Below are positions 16,897 to 26,849 of a stretch of 64,000 nt of DNA, in pieces. A program made the translations under genes and the position numbers. The notes beneath the pieces were generated by a model. The model saw only the letters and a program-made list of their open reading frames with translations, was not told the origin of the DNA and ran no database searches. The stretch covers positions 1-64,000 of the forward strand of contig CBFIAR010000015.1 of the NCBI GenBank assembly GCA_965660625.1. Direction: 5' to 3'. The first letter of the stretch is position 1; every line of letters begins with the position of its first letter. The DNA comes from Glaciecola sp965660625. Its GTDB lineage: Bacteria > Pseudomonadota > Gammaproteobacteria > Enterobacterales > Alteromonadaceae.

Positions 16897-18897
16897 TCAC
16901 TTCGAAAAACGCGTTTTCAATACGCCCAAGAAAGGTTCAAAGTTACGCCATTGTTGCAAACCAGATGTATATATTGGCTGTCGTACTTGCTGCGCACTTG
17001 GGGTTTTTACCGCACGCTTGTTTTTATGAAAATCTAAACAAGCCTGTTCAAAAGGTAAGGCACAAAAATCCAATATACGACGCACCTCGGTTTCAGTATC
17101 GCTAACCACGTTTTCATGTCGAACTAACAATATCTCACCTGGGAACAAGCGTTCCCAATGCGCCATCAAAGCTTCGTAATTTTGATAATACTGTGCGATA
17201 TCATCCAGTGAATACGAAAACTCCTGGCCTTCTCCGAATAACTGTTTAAAACCACTAAAGCAGCAAGCCATAGGCTCACGACGTGCATCAATTATTTTAG
17301 CGTTGGGCAAAATCAATTTGATTAGACCAACATGCATGTAATTGTTCGGCATTTTATCGATAAAGTAAGCGGCACCTTGGCGGTATACCTTAGTTTCCTC
17401 AATGAATTTTTGGCCAAATTTTGCAAACAATTCGTTGGGGAGTTGTCCCAAGTTATGCGGGTACGTCGGGTTATCACCTTGTTTTTTGCTTAATGTTCCC
17501 GCTAAACCGAGTATTTCATGCAACTCCATGGTGCCATCAACTTGCGAATGAGACGCTAATATCTGTTCTAATAATGTTGAACCCGCTCTTGGCATTCCGA
17601 CGATAAAAATAGGGGCTTCGTCGCGAAACCCAAATTGGTGTCGGCGCGCAACTAAATCGGGCGTAAATGCCTTTATTTGTGTGTTCACAAACTGGGTATG
17701 CTTGTCAGATGAATAAGATAAGGCACTGCTTTGTAGTGCATTGCCGCGCTCATAATGTAAGAAAGACTTATCAAATTGCTTCTCATCTTCAAAATACTTA
17801 CCAAGCGCGAAATGCAAGTGGATTTTTTCTTTCACCGCCAGCTCAGGATCAACAGTGCCAGCAAGCATTGATACCACCTCATTTTCAGCGAAGCGATAGG
17901 TTTTGGTGTTGGCCAAACTCCAATAGGCGTCTCCGCAGAAGCGCTGTTGTGCATAGGCGTTTTGATATGCCTGTATTGATAAGGTGATATCGCCTTGCGT
18001 TTTAAAGGCGTGGCCCAGTAATAAGTATACATTGGCTTCTGCGCGACCGTGTTGGATTAAATCAAGATAGACTGCTATTGCCTCATCTATTTCGCCAACG
18101 CCAACCAAGGCGGTTGCATTAGCCACTTGATAGAACACATTTTCACTATCATTGTCGGTTAAAGTGATAGTGAGCTCTAAAGCTTTGGCGAACTTGCCAA
18201 GTTTGCTATAAATTTTAAATAACTGGTATTTTGCTTCTAGATTGTCAGGTGCCAATTCACAACAGGTCTCTAGCACAAATTCAGCCTCATGTATGGCCTT
18301 TAAACTAATTGCTATTTCAGCTAATAGCAGCAAACCATCCAATGAATGCTTATTATTTTGAAGGTACTGGCGACATAGCCCGTCGGCTTCTAACACCTTA
18401 CCATCGTAGAGTAAATCGTTTGCCGCTAAAAGCGCTTTGGGAAGGCGACTTAATTTATTTATTTGCTGTTGGCATAGGCTTGACGCTTCAGTTTGACCTT
18501 GTTGCTGATAAACCGGCAACAAGGCTTGCCACGCCGATAAAAGCGCCGGATTTAGTGTAGTTGCTTTATAAAAATGCATACTCGCTTGCGCTAACTTCCC
18601 CATGGCCCGGTAGTTATAGCCAAGCTCCTGATGAGCGCGTGCATGCTGAGTATTGATGGCGAGTAAATTATGGAGAATATCAATCGCTTGTTGATGCACC
18701 TGCTGCAAACGCAAACTCACTGCCTGTAAGTAATACGCCTTTATTTTAGTGTCCGCGTCAATATTGAGGGCTAATAGCGTATCGACCTCCGCGGTTACTT
18801 TAGCAAAAGCACCTTGCTGGATATAACCTTGGATCGCTTTTAAAGTTGCAACGGATTTTTCGGCAATAAGCGGTGCAGCGGGAACGGTCTGTGACAT
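16897..18897 (-). CDS. Tetratricopeptide-repeat sulfotransferase
   Basis: This 666-residue protein has several TPR repeats in its first ~370 residues (for example RAHQELGYNYRAMGKLAQASMHFYKAT). A sulfotransferase domain follows, with the PAPS-binding loop IFIVGMPRAGSTLLEQIL and the 3'-phosphate region DARREPMACCFS. It would transfer sulfate from PAPS to an unknown acceptor, with the TPRs serving as a partner- or substrate-binding scaffold. No signal peptide is seen, so it is probably cytoplasmic. Such TPR-sulfotransferases are common in marine Alteromonadales. The TonB-receptor gene upstream on the same strand is separated by its own terminator, so co-transcription is uncertain. Confidence 0.88.
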   Translation of the reverse strand: MSQTVPAAPLIAEKSVATLKAIQGYIQQGAFAKVTAEVDTLLALNIDADTKIKAYYLQAVSLRLQQVHQQAIDILHNLLAINTQHARAHQELGYNYRAMGKLAQASMHFYKATTLNPALLSAWQALLPVYQQQGQTEASSLCQQQINKLSRLPKALLAANDLLYDGKVLEADGLCRQYLQNNKHSLDGLLLLAEIAISLKAIHEAEFVLETCCELAPDNLEAKYQLFKIYSKLGKFAKALELTITLTDNDSENVFYQVANATALVGVGEIDEAIAVYLDLIQHGRAEANVYLLLGHAFKTQGDITLSIQAYQNAYAQQRFCGDAYWSLANTKTYRFAENEVVSMLAGTVDPELAVKEKIHLHFALGKYFEDEKQFDKSFLHYERGNALQSSALSYSSDKHTQFVNTQIKAFTPDLVARRHQFGFRDEAPIFIVGMPRAGSTLLEQILASHSQVDGTMELHEILGLAGTLSKKQGDNPTYPHNLGQLPNELFAKFGQKFIEETKVYRQGAAYFIDKMPNNYMHVGLIKLILPNAKIIDARREPMACCFSGFKQLFGEGQEFSYSLDDIAQYYQNYEALMAHWERLFPGEILLVRHENVVSDTETEVRRILDFCALPFEQACLDFHKNKRAVKTPSAQQVRQPIYTSGLQQWRNFEPFLGVLKTRFSK

Positions 18898-18948
18898 AAA
18901 TTCTCAGTTGTGCTTATTTTATTCGATAGTTTATCGGATAAGTTAACA

Positions 18949-18974
18949 TAAAAAGCCCCTACAAAAAGGGGCTT
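18949..18974 (-). terminator. Terminator downstream of the TonB-dependent receptor
   Basis: AAGCCCC (18953-18959) pairs with GGGGCTT (18968-18974). On the minus strand the stem is followed by a T-run ending near 18949. It starts about 29 bases beyond the receptor stop, as expected of an intrinsic terminator. Confidence 0.85.
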
Positions 18975-19002
18975 ACTGATGACCTCGCGTCAAAGGCTGT
19001 TT

Positions 19003-21654
19003 TTAGAAAAAGTCGTAAGACAATCTAAAGCCTATGGTACGTGGGCGATTAGTGACTACTTTTGGCGTAAACTGCTGGTTATCAATGTGTAACACAGCGC
19101 GTTCATCGAACAAGTTGTCGATATAGACTTCAGCTTTCCAACTGTCGTTAGTCACACCAAAGGAAACATTTGCTATGGTATAAGCGTCTTGGATATAGCG
19201 ACCACCAGCAAACATGTTGCCATTAGTATCGGTATAGTTGACCCCCTCGTAAACCGCCGCTTCATTTTGAATGCTTAAACCACTGCCAGTGCCGTAAACT
19301 AGGCGCGTAGTATCTTCGAGTACAAAAGCGTCCATTGTCATGCTAGCTAAACGGTCACCGGTGTAGACAAGTGAACCATTTAGATAACCCGTTAGGCCAT
19401 TTTTCATCTCGTAGAAGTAGCGAGCGCGAATGTTACCAGAGAAGTCAGCAGAATAAGGTAATGCAGCGCCCACTGGCGGTGCAATGCCATCTAATTCAGC
19501 ATTGACACGTGTTAATTCGGTATCTAAGATGCTGAACGCTGCGTCGATCACCAAGTTATCTGTTGCTAACCAGGTAATATCGCCGTCAATACCCTGAATT
19601 TCTGCATCACCCACGTTATCCGTAAATACTAAGAAACTAATATTGGTTGGGTCAAAACGAGAAGTTTGTAAGTCGGTAATTTCAGATTTATACGCTGTTG
19701 CATTGACTCGTAAGTTACCGTCGAACAAATCACTTTTTATACCAATTTCATAGTTTTTCAAAGTATCTGTTGTTGAATAAACTGGAATACGGAAACCATC
19801 AAAAGCACCTTGTTGGTTAGTTGCTAATCCACCACCAACGCGGTTTGTTACAGGCGGTCTAAAACCTTCACTATAGCTTGCAAATATAAGTAAATCGTTG
19901 CTTGGTTTCCAATCGACTGCGGCTTTATAAATCACATCATCAACCGTTAATACGCCATCATCATCCAGTAATGAAACGTCAAGTTGGCCACTGGCAATAG
20001 CGGCATTAATTGCAGCTGGGTCTTCGCCAACGGCTATTAATTCAGCTGGATCTAATGAACCAAATGCACGAAGTCGACGTGTTACGTCCACCGTCGTTGT
20101 TGAGCCTTTGTACTCGTCTTCAATTTCATACCAGCGAGCACCAAGACTCACCGTGACGGTATCAGTAATGTCATATTCAGCTTGACCGAATAACGCAATC
20201 TGATCGATACCGTGTGTAACATCATTCACAAAGCTTACTTCTGAATTAAACGGCCCGCCATCACTATTAATACCTTCCTGACCAACAGTGGTTCTGGCTA
20301 GGTTGGGAAACAGTTCAGTATTGGCAATTTTAAACTCACCTACCGTGCTAAGCTCCTGTGAATCGTAGAAAACACCCGCAGTAATGCGCCAATCATTAGA
20401 AGCATCGGTGTTTATTCGAAATTCATGCGTAACACGAGAGGTGTCAGTGTTTTCTTTGTAGAATTTTGTTGGATCTAAACACTCGACATCAGCAGGTGTT
20501 GCAGCTGTGTAATGATTACAAACATAATACGCTGCGAACAAACCGCCATTCGTATAACCTGTGTAGTCTACAGTAGACGCGATCTCACGATCCAAGAAAC
20601 CACCCGAATATACAACTTCAAGCTCAGCTAAACGACCGCTTAAGGTCCAAGTTGTTAGACCGAAAGTGTCACTATTCTTATCTGCTTGGAAACGGTTAAC
20701 TGATTGTGTGCCTTCGAGATTAGGATCATAAGCAAATACACCTTCAGTATCTAATTGCTGTTGCGTATGCTGAATCAATAAGTCCCAGTCATCATTAATT
20801 TGATGAGCAACACCGACTCGAACACCAGAGTAGATTGCATCGTTTGCGTCTTCTTCAACAAGTACGTCGTTATTTGGAGCGATAACAGAGGCTTGCGACG
20901 CATCGGGTAACACACCGCCAGAAATTCGGTCAATCACGATTGCACTGCCCGCAAAACCGCCTTGAGTTGGCTCATTGCGAATGTTGTCAATCCAACCACC
21001 TTGGTTATCATTATATGCAGTAACACGGACTGCCAAATCATCACGTAAAGTGAAATTCATAAACGCTTCAACAGAATTGCTCATTTCACCGTCTTTGGTG
21101 AAGCTTGTGCCTAGATCCATACCGCCAGAGAAACCACTAAAATTTGGCTTGTTAGTGATCATTCTAACCGTACCAGACTGCGAGCTAGCACCAAAAAGAG
21201 TGCCTTGAGGACCTGGCAGTACTTCAACGCGCGCAACATCAGAGGCATAGATGTCAAGGTTACGACCTTGCATAGAAACTGGCTGCTCGTCTAAGTAAAA
21301 AGCAACTGAAGGCTGTAACGCTTGTACGGTCGATACCGCAATGTTTGTTTGCGAGGTTGCCGCACCGCGAATGTAGATTTCATTTTGACCAGGGCCTGTG
21401 CCTTGAAAAACCACATTGGGTAAAAATTCAACATAGTCTTGAAAGTTATCAACACCGAGATTTTCTAATGCTTGTCCACTGAGCGCGCTAACCGTCACCG
21501 GTATGTCTTGAATCGATTCCGTACGTTTGGTTGCAGTAACCTCGATAGTCTCAATTATTCGACCTTCCGAAGCCTCATTTGTATCTTGCGCCATAGCAAG
21601 CGATGATGCACTTAATGCTGTGATAATGGCATAGCTAAGCTTATTAATTTTCAA
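19003..21654 (-). CDS. TonB-dependent outer-membrane receptor
   Basis: This 883-residue protein has a signal peptide (MKINKLSYAIITALSASSLAMA). A TonB-box-like region (IIETIEVTATKR) comes next, then the plug domain (IPVTVSALSGQALENLG...EIYIRGAA...GPQGTLFGASSQSGTVRMIT). A ~700-residue beta-barrel follows and ends in a terminal aromatic (RLSYDFF) for Bam insertion. It imports an unknown ligand using TonB energy. The IQDIPVTVSAL plug type is common in Alteromonadales and Sphingomonads for glycans, small organics or iron chelates. The neighbouring sulfotransferase does not identify the ligand. Its promoter region is shared with the divergent BCCT gene. Confidence 0.95.
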   Translation of the reverse strand: MKINKLSYAIITALSASSLAMAQDTNEASEGRIIETIEVTATKRTESIQDIPVTVSALSGQALENLGVDNFQDYVEFLPNVVFQGTGPGQNEIYIRGAATSQTNIAVSTVQALQPSVAFYLDEQPVSMQGRNLDIYASDVARVEVLPGPQGTLFGASSQSGTVRMITNKPNFSGFSGGMDLGTSFTKDGEMSNSVEAFMNFTLRDDLAVRVTAYNDNQGGWIDNIRNEPTQGGFAGSAIVIDRISGGVLPDASQASVIAPNNDVLVEEDANDAIYSGVRVGVAHQINDDWDLLIQHTQQQLDTEGVFAYDPNLEGTQSVNRFQADKNSDTFGLTTWTLSGRLAELEVVYSGGFLDREIASTVDYTGYTNGGLFAAYYVCNHYTAATPADVECLDPTKFYKENTDTSRVTHEFRINTDASNDWRITAGVFYDSQELSTVGEFKIANTELFPNLARTTVGQEGINSDGGPFNSEVSFVNDVTHGIDQIALFGQAEYDITDTVTVSLGARWYEIEDEYKGSTTTVDVTRRLRAFGSLDPAELIAVGEDPAAINAAIASGQLDVSLLDDDGVLTVDDVIYKAAVDWKPSNDLLIFASYSEGFRPPVTNRVGGGLATNQQGAFDGFRIPVYSTTDTLKNYEIGIKSDLFDGNLRVNATAYKSEITDLQTSRFDPTNISFLVFTDNVGDAEIQGIDGDITWLATDNLVIDAAFSILDTELTRVNAELDGIAPPVGAALPYSADFSGNIRARYFYEMKNGLTGYLNGSLVYTGDRLASMTMDAFVLEDTTRLVYGTGSGLSIQNEAAVYEGVNYTDTNGNMFAGGRYIQDAYTIANVSFGVTNDSWKAEVYIDNLFDERAVLHIDNQQFTPKVVTNRPRTIGFRLSYDFF

Positions 21655-21718
21655 TGGTGTCCCCTAGTAGATTTTTGTTATCGATGCTTCGTATGCATTA
21701 CTGACACAATAAATGACA

Positions 21719-21746
21719 ACTAATAGTTAGTACTGTATTTATTAGT
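21719..21746. promoter_or_regulatory. Inverted repeat in the TonB-receptor/BCCT divergent promoter
   Basis: ACTAATA (21719-21725) and TATTAGT (21740-21746) form a 7-bp inverted repeat with 14 bases between the arms, inside the 269-base divergent region. It could be an operator for the MarR regulator encoded after the BCCT gene, or for another factor. The region is AT-rich, so chance is a real alternative. Confidence 0.3.
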
Positions 21747-21923
21747 AACATATGCATTTTTTAGTCATCGTACCACAGCAAACGCGTAATTTTAATTCAA
21801 ATAGCCATTTTATATTTATAAAATTAATTTCGATAGTATACTAAGCAATGGTTTTATGTGGAATAATAGCATCTAATTCAATGTAATTTAATATACTAGG
21901 CATTGGTAAAAAAGGGGTAGTGA

Positions 21924-23885
21924 GTGATTAAAGATGTACCAGGTAAATTAAATAGCGCGGTGTTTTATCCTGCGTCAGTGTTAGTCATTAGCTTACTCGC
22001 GTTTACGCTTGTACTCCCTCAAACTTCTGCTGATTTTTTTGCATCCTTACAAGCCACCATTGTTGAAAACGGCAGTTGGTTTTATGTGCTGGTGGTCGCC
22101 TCAATTCTTATTTTTACGCTTTACCTTGGGCTTTCTCGCTATAGCGATATAAAGTTGGGCCCTGACCATGCTACACCAGACTACTCCTATGTAAGTTGGC
22201 TATCCATGCTATTTGCGGCGGGAATGGGAATTGGTTTAATGTTTTATGGTGTGGCCGAACCGTTAATGCACTATCTGGCTCCGCCTACCGTTGACAGCGG
22301 GTCTATCGAAGCAGCAAAAGAAGCAATGAAAACAACCTTCTTTCATTGGGGACTGCATGCTTGGGCTATTTATGCCATTGTTGCTCTTATTCTTGCGTAC
22401 TTTAGTTTCAGGCACAACTTACCACTAACACTGCGTTCTGCACTTTATCCCCTCATTGGTGACAAAATTTATGGCTGGCGCGGCGACATTGTCGACGTAT
22501 TTGCGGTAACTGGGACTTTATTTGGCGTGGCGACATCACTCGGTCTTGGTGTGCTTCAAATCAGTGCTGGACTTGACTATTTGTTTGGCTTTTCCAGCAC
22601 AGTAAGCATGCAAGTAGTATTAATTTGTGGCATTACTTTTGTCGCAACGTTATCCGTAGGTAGCGGCCTAGATAAAGGTATTAAACGCCTTTCCGAACTG
22701 AATATGATGCTAGCCGTTGGCCTGCTGCTACTTATCTTGGTATTAGGACCAACGGTTTTTTTATTAAAAGCCATGATGCAAAATACAGGCGCCTACTTGT
22801 CTGACATTGTTCGCAATACGTTCAATTTATTTGCTTATCAAAAAACCGACTGGATTGGCGGCTGGACTATTTTCTATTGGGGCTGGTGGTTGGCGTGGGC
22901 ACCTTTTGTGGGTTTGTTTATCGCGCGTATTTCGCGTGGACGCACTATTCGCGAATTTATTTTAGGCGTGATGGTTGTGCCTACCGTTTTTACCTTGATT
23001 TGGATGACTATATTCGGTAACAGCGCCATCGACATGGTGTTAAACCAAGGCAATGAAATGCTAGGGACCTTAGCTAATGACAATACACCCGTTGCCTTGT
23101 TCTTATTTTTAGAACAATTTCCATGGTCTAGTGTGTTGTCAGTTATCGCTTTGCTCATGATTGTCGTGTTCTTTGTGACCTCCTGCGATTCTGGCGCCAT
23201 GGTCATTGATATGCTGTGCAGTCACGGTAACGACAATACCCCGCTTTGGCAGCGAGTGTACTGGACTTCAGCTGTCGGTATTATCGCAGCCGTGTTGTTA
23301 TTATCGGACGGCATAAGTGCCCTTCAAACCATGACCATCGCCAGTGCTTTACCCTTCGCAGTGGTGCTTATGATCGCTATTTTTGGTTTGATGAAAGCCC
23401 TACGGATCGAGGCATATAAGCGAGACAGTCTGCTAATTGTGCCTTCACTCATGCAAGGTGCAGGCAGCCAAGAAAGCTGGAAAGAGCGCCTGAAAAACAT
23501 TGTCGATTTCCCAAACAAGCAAAGAGTGTCCAAGTTCATTAGTGACGTTGCTCTGCCCTCATTCGAGTCGGTCAAAGAAGAATTCAAGGTACTGGAGATC
23601 GATGCCCAGGTTGAGCGAACGAGTAAGGGAATTCGTCTCTATGTTAAACAGATTGAAGAGCAGGATTTTTGCTACGAAATACGTCCTAAACGTCATTTGC
23701 AGCCTGAACTTGCTAACGATGATGACACCGACTCTGAGCACGATAATGTATACTACCGAGCGGAAGTGCATTTGGGTGAAGGCGGTCAAGATTATTGTGT
23801 CATGGGCTGGTCGAAAACTGCGCTGATCAATGATGTAGTTGACCAATACCACAAACACTTGTATTTTCTCCACCTAATGCGTTAA
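21924..23885 (+). CDS. BCCT-family betaine/choline/carnitine transporter
   Basis: This 653-residue protein has 12 predicted membrane helices. BCCT signatures are GMGIGLMFYGVAEPLMHY, FFHWGLHAWAIYA, and WTIFYWGWWLAWAPFVGLFIARISRGRTIREF, whose aromatic cluster contacts quaternary amines in the family. A cytoplasmic C-terminal extension of ~150 residues resembles that of BetT (677 aa in E. coli), so choline or betaine uptake for osmoprotection is a fair inference. The start is GTG at 21924, with AGGGG about eight bases upstream. The MarR gene follows after 14 bases and is probably co-transcribed. Confidence 0.93.
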   Translation: MIKDVPGKLNSAVFYPASVLVISLLAFTLVLPQTSADFFASLQATIVENGSWFYVLVVASILIFTLYLGLSRYSDIKLGPDHATPDYSYVSWLSMLFAAGMGIGLMFYGVAEPLMHYLAPPTVDSGSIEAAKEAMKTTFFHWGLHAWAIYAIVALILAYFSFRHNLPLTLRSALYPLIGDKIYGWRGDIVDVFAVTGTLFGVATSLGLGVLQISAGLDYLFGFSSTVSMQVVLICGITFVATLSVGSGLDKGIKRLSELNMMLAVGLLLLILVLGPTVFLLKAMMQNTGAYLSDIVRNTFNLFAYQKTDWIGGWTIFYWGWWLAWAPFVGLFIARISRGRTIREFILGVMVVPTVFTLIWMTIFGNSAIDMVLNQGNEMLGTLANDNTPVALFLFLEQFPWSSVLSVIALLMIVVFFVTSCDSGAMVIDMLCSHGNDNTPLWQRVYWTSAVGIIAAVLLLSDGISALQTMTIASALPFAVVLMIAIFGLMKALRIEAYKRDSLLIVPSLMQGAGSQESWKERLKNIVDFPNKQRVSKFISDVALPSFESVKEEFKVLEIDAQVERTSKGIRLYVKQIEEQDFCYEIRPKRHLQPELANDDDTDSEHDNVYYRAEVHLGEGGQDYCVMGWSKTALINDVVDQYHKHLYFLHLMR

Positions 23886-23899
23886 GTGATGATAGAAAA

Positions 23900-24379
23900 A
23901 TGGCTATGAAAAAAGACGAAGAATTGTTAGTCGCATTGCGAAAAATCATTCGAGCTATCGATATCCGCTCGCGCCAGCTCAGCAAAGAAGTCGGTTTAAC
24001 TGGGCCTCAACTGCTGATCTTGCAAAAAGTCGGCAAACAAAAGGGCGTCATGGTTCGCGAGATTGCTGATGATATCAACCTAAGCTCTGCCACGGTAACG
24101 AGCATACTCGACAGAATGGAGTCACGTCGCTTAGTAGAAAGAATACGCAGCACAGAAGATAAACGTAAGGTGGGTGTGTTTTTGACCGAGACCGGTGCAA
24201 AAGCACTAGAGACAGCACCACTGCCATTTCAGGAACATTTTACAAATCGCTTTAATAGCATGGAAGAGTGGGAACAAAGCCAAATGGTTGCCACACTGCA
24301 ACGTATCGGGACTATGATGGGTGCGCAAGATGTTGATGCTTCACCTATGCTAGAGATCGGCAGTATTATTGACAAATAA
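23900..24379 (+). CDS. MarR-family transcriptional regulator
   Basis: This 159-residue protein has a MarR winged helix: LTGPQLLILQKVG, IADDINLSSATVTSILDRMESRRLVER (recognition helix), then the wing STEDKRKVGVFLTETG. It starts 14 bases after the BCCT stop, so it is probably part of that transcript and may control its own promoter or the divergent receptor gene. The ligand is unknown. No downstream partner follows, as recQ is convergent. Confidence 0.93.
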   Translation: MAMKKDEELLVALRKIIRAIDIRSRQLSKEVGLTGPQLLILQKVGKQKGVMVREIADDINLSSATVTSILDRMESRRLVERIRSTEDKRKVGVFLTETGAKALETAPLPFQEHFTNRFNSMEEWEQSQMVATLQRIGTMMGAQDVDASPMLEIGSIIDK

Positions 24380-24557
24380 TTTTTGTTTACAGGGTGCACA
24401 ACTGGATGCTTGACAATATTTAATGCCATTTGTAGATCTTATAAATCCTTATTTCATTGCAAAATCAGTTGACTGTGGCACCGACTCTTTCTAGTTAGCG
24501 TTAACCGCTGCATCGGCGGGAGTCAATGCGCGAAAGCAGCTTATTTTGCTATAATAT

Positions 24558-26762
24558 TCAGCCCTGCAAATAAAAAACCCTTAGCAAATGCAACTGTTCA
24601 TAACTCAGCGCCTCACCCAGTGCCTCATAAATCGGCTTTAGTCGTTCGCTACTATGCTCATCAAATGCTGCACAACCTTCAAGCACTTGCGTCTTCGTTA
24701 ACTTGGCTTCTTCAATTAATCGCTCTGGTTTGTCCATCCTATTTCCCAGTTGAGCATATTGATATAAATGACTATAAATTGTATTCTCTTTCACTTTCAT
24801 CGCGCGTGATAAGTTTGCGACTGAACTGCCGTTCTCGAATTTCTCCACGATCCCTTTTGTCTTGCTGCTGACGCTAGACGATTTAGCAACTGCCTTTTGC
24901 ACCTGAGCGCTAGCACTCTGCGCGTTTGAGATCTCCTGCAAATTATGCTGCGAGCAAAAGTCGGCAATAATAGGTAGAAATATATCAGCATACTTGCTCA
25001 GCTTAGCACTACCCACACCGTGAATTTGCAGTAAGCTTTGCTCTGAATGGGGCAGATAATATGCCATTTCTTGTATGCTTCGGTCGGAAAAAATAGCGTA
25101 CGGAGGAACGTTCGCTTGGTCTGCAATAGTCTTTCGTTCAGTTTTTAGTATTGCCACAAGCTCACTGTTGCCAATCACATCTGACTTTGCTGTTGATGAG
25201 CGTTTTTCAGGTAATGCTTGCTGCAACATAGCGTAAAAAGGCACCTTGCCTTTCAATACATCCGTTGCTAGCTGAGTTAACTGCAAGCCACCAAATTGCT
25301 CTTCTTGGCGCAGTAATTTCTTTTGAATAAGCTGTCGCGACAGTGTTATCCACTGTTTTTTATTTAGTTCCTTACCAATGTCGTAGGTTGATAATAAATT
25401 ATGTTGATTTTGCAGCACCTTTTCAGAATTTGAGCCACGCAGCACGTCAACGATATATGCGGCACCATAACGCTGCCCAGTTCGATGCACACACGATAAA
25501 AACTTCTGAGCAGGAACCGTTAAATCTGATTTTTGCTTATCATCATTCAAACAATTGTCGCATTTATCGCAAGTTTCCCTAACGTCAGACTCGCCAAAGT
25601 ATTGCAATAAGGGCAACCGTCTGCATTCTTCCGTTTCGGCTAACGCCAGCATTTGGTTTAAATGCATGGTGGCGAGTCGCTTTTCATGCTCGTTATTCAT
25701 TTGGTCGATAAAGAACCTAATTTTACCCGTATCACCATAACCAAATAATAGTAGGCAATCAGCATCATCACCATCGCGACCAGCGCGCCCAATTTGCTGG
25801 TAATAACTTTCAATGTTCTTAGGTAAATCATAGTGCACCACATAGCGCACATCGGGCTTATTAATGCCCATTCCGAAGGCAATAGTTGCAACAATAATAT
25901 CGACATCATCGCGCACAAACTTTTCTTGGTTTGATGCACGTTTTTGGTTATTTAAACCCGCATGGTAAGGTAAAACCGAGTAGCCGTCTTGCTTTAGCTT
26001 TGCTGTTAAGTCGTCAACGCCAGAACGTGACTGACAGTAGATAATCCCGGACTGCTTTGCGTGTTTGTCTATAAAAGCCTTAGTTTGCGCATAGGCTGAT
26101 TCCTTCGGCGCAACTTCGAGATATAAATTAGGCCTATCAAAACTCGCGATAAACTCACTTTCGTTATGTATATTAAGCTGACGTTTTATATCCTCTCTAA
26201 CCCGAGGCGTTGCTGTAGCGGTAAGCGCAACAGTCACCGCATTTGGGAAGCACGATACTAGTTGGTCTAACTGACGGTATTCTGGTCGAAACTCATGCCC
26301 CCACTCCGAAATACAATGCGCTTCATCAATAGCAATGCAAGCCACGTGAATACTCTTCAATAAACTAAGAATATTAGGTTGGAGTGCTGTTTCAGGCGCT
26401 AAAAATAGCAGTTTAATGTCACCGTTTTGTAAGCTAAGGAGATTGTCTTGATATTCATCACTGCTCAAAGAACTATTTAATACTACGGCAGAAATATCCA
26501 GTTCTATCAATTGCCTGACTTGGTCTTGCATTAATGAAATTAAGGGCGAAATCACCATCGTTAAACCATCAAATACGATCGCTGGAATTTGATAACACAG
26601 CGACTTCCCGCCGCCAGTGGGCATGATAGCCAAGGTATTATTGTGTTCAAGTACACTCTCAATAATGCGATGTTGCGCAGAACGAAAGTGGTCAAATCCA
26701 AATACGTCTTTAAGCATCGCTTGAGCGTTTTCTAACTTAGTACTGCTGATGGCTGAGGTCAT
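24558..26762 (-). CDS. recQ: RecQ ATP-dependent DNA helicase
   Basis: This 734-residue helicase shows the RecQ set: an FGFDHFRSAQHRII start, Walker A TGGGKS, DEAH, SAT-type motif III (ALTATATP), and the IGRAGRDG motif VI. The zinc Cys cluster is near CDKCDNC, followed by the RQC domain and HRDC. It is about 125 residues longer than E. coli RecQ. The extra C-terminus carries an Ala/Ser/Lys linker and a helix-turn-helix-like segment (SVANLSRAMKVKENTIYSHL). The enzyme unwinds DNA in recombination and replication restart. It is convergent with the MarR gene. Confidence 0.97.
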   Translation of the reverse strand: MTSAISSTKLENAQAMLKDVFGFDHFRSAQHRIIESVLEHNNTLAIMPTGGGKSLCYQIPAIVFDGLTMVISPLISLMQDQVRQLIELDISAVVLNSSLSSDEYQDNLLSLQNGDIKLLFLAPETALQPNILSLLKSIHVACIAIDEAHCISEWGHEFRPEYRQLDQLVSCFPNAVTVALTATATPRVREDIKRQLNIHNESEFIASFDRPNLYLEVAPKESAYAQTKAFIDKHAKQSGIIYCQSRSGVDDLTAKLKQDGYSVLPYHAGLNNQKRASNQEKFVRDDVDIIVATIAFGMGINKPDVRYVVHYDLPKNIESYYQQIGRAGRDGDDADCLLLFGYGDTGKIRFFIDQMNNEHEKRLATMHLNQMLALAETEECRRLPLLQYFGESDVRETCDKCDNCLNDDKQKSDLTVPAQKFLSCVHRTGQRYGAAYIVDVLRGSNSEKVLQNQHNLLSTYDIGKELNKKQWITLSRQLIQKKLLRQEEQFGGLQLTQLATDVLKGKVPFYAMLQQALPEKRSSTAKSDVIGNSELVAILKTERKTIADQANVPPYAIFSDRSIQEMAYYLPHSEQSLLQIHGVGSAKLSKYADIFLPIIADFCSQHNLQEISNAQSASAQVQKAVAKSSSVSSKTKGIVEKFENGSSVANLSRAMKVKENTIYSHLYQYAQLGNRMDKPERLIEEAKLTKTQVLEGCAAFDEHSSERLKPIYEALGEALSYEQLHLLRVFYLQG

Positions 26763-26849
26763 TCTAAAAAGACTATTCCTTGATGGTCATAAAGTACGAG
26801 TTCCAAAATTGGTTTTCGTAGCGAGGATCAAAAGCGCTTGCGCGGAAAG

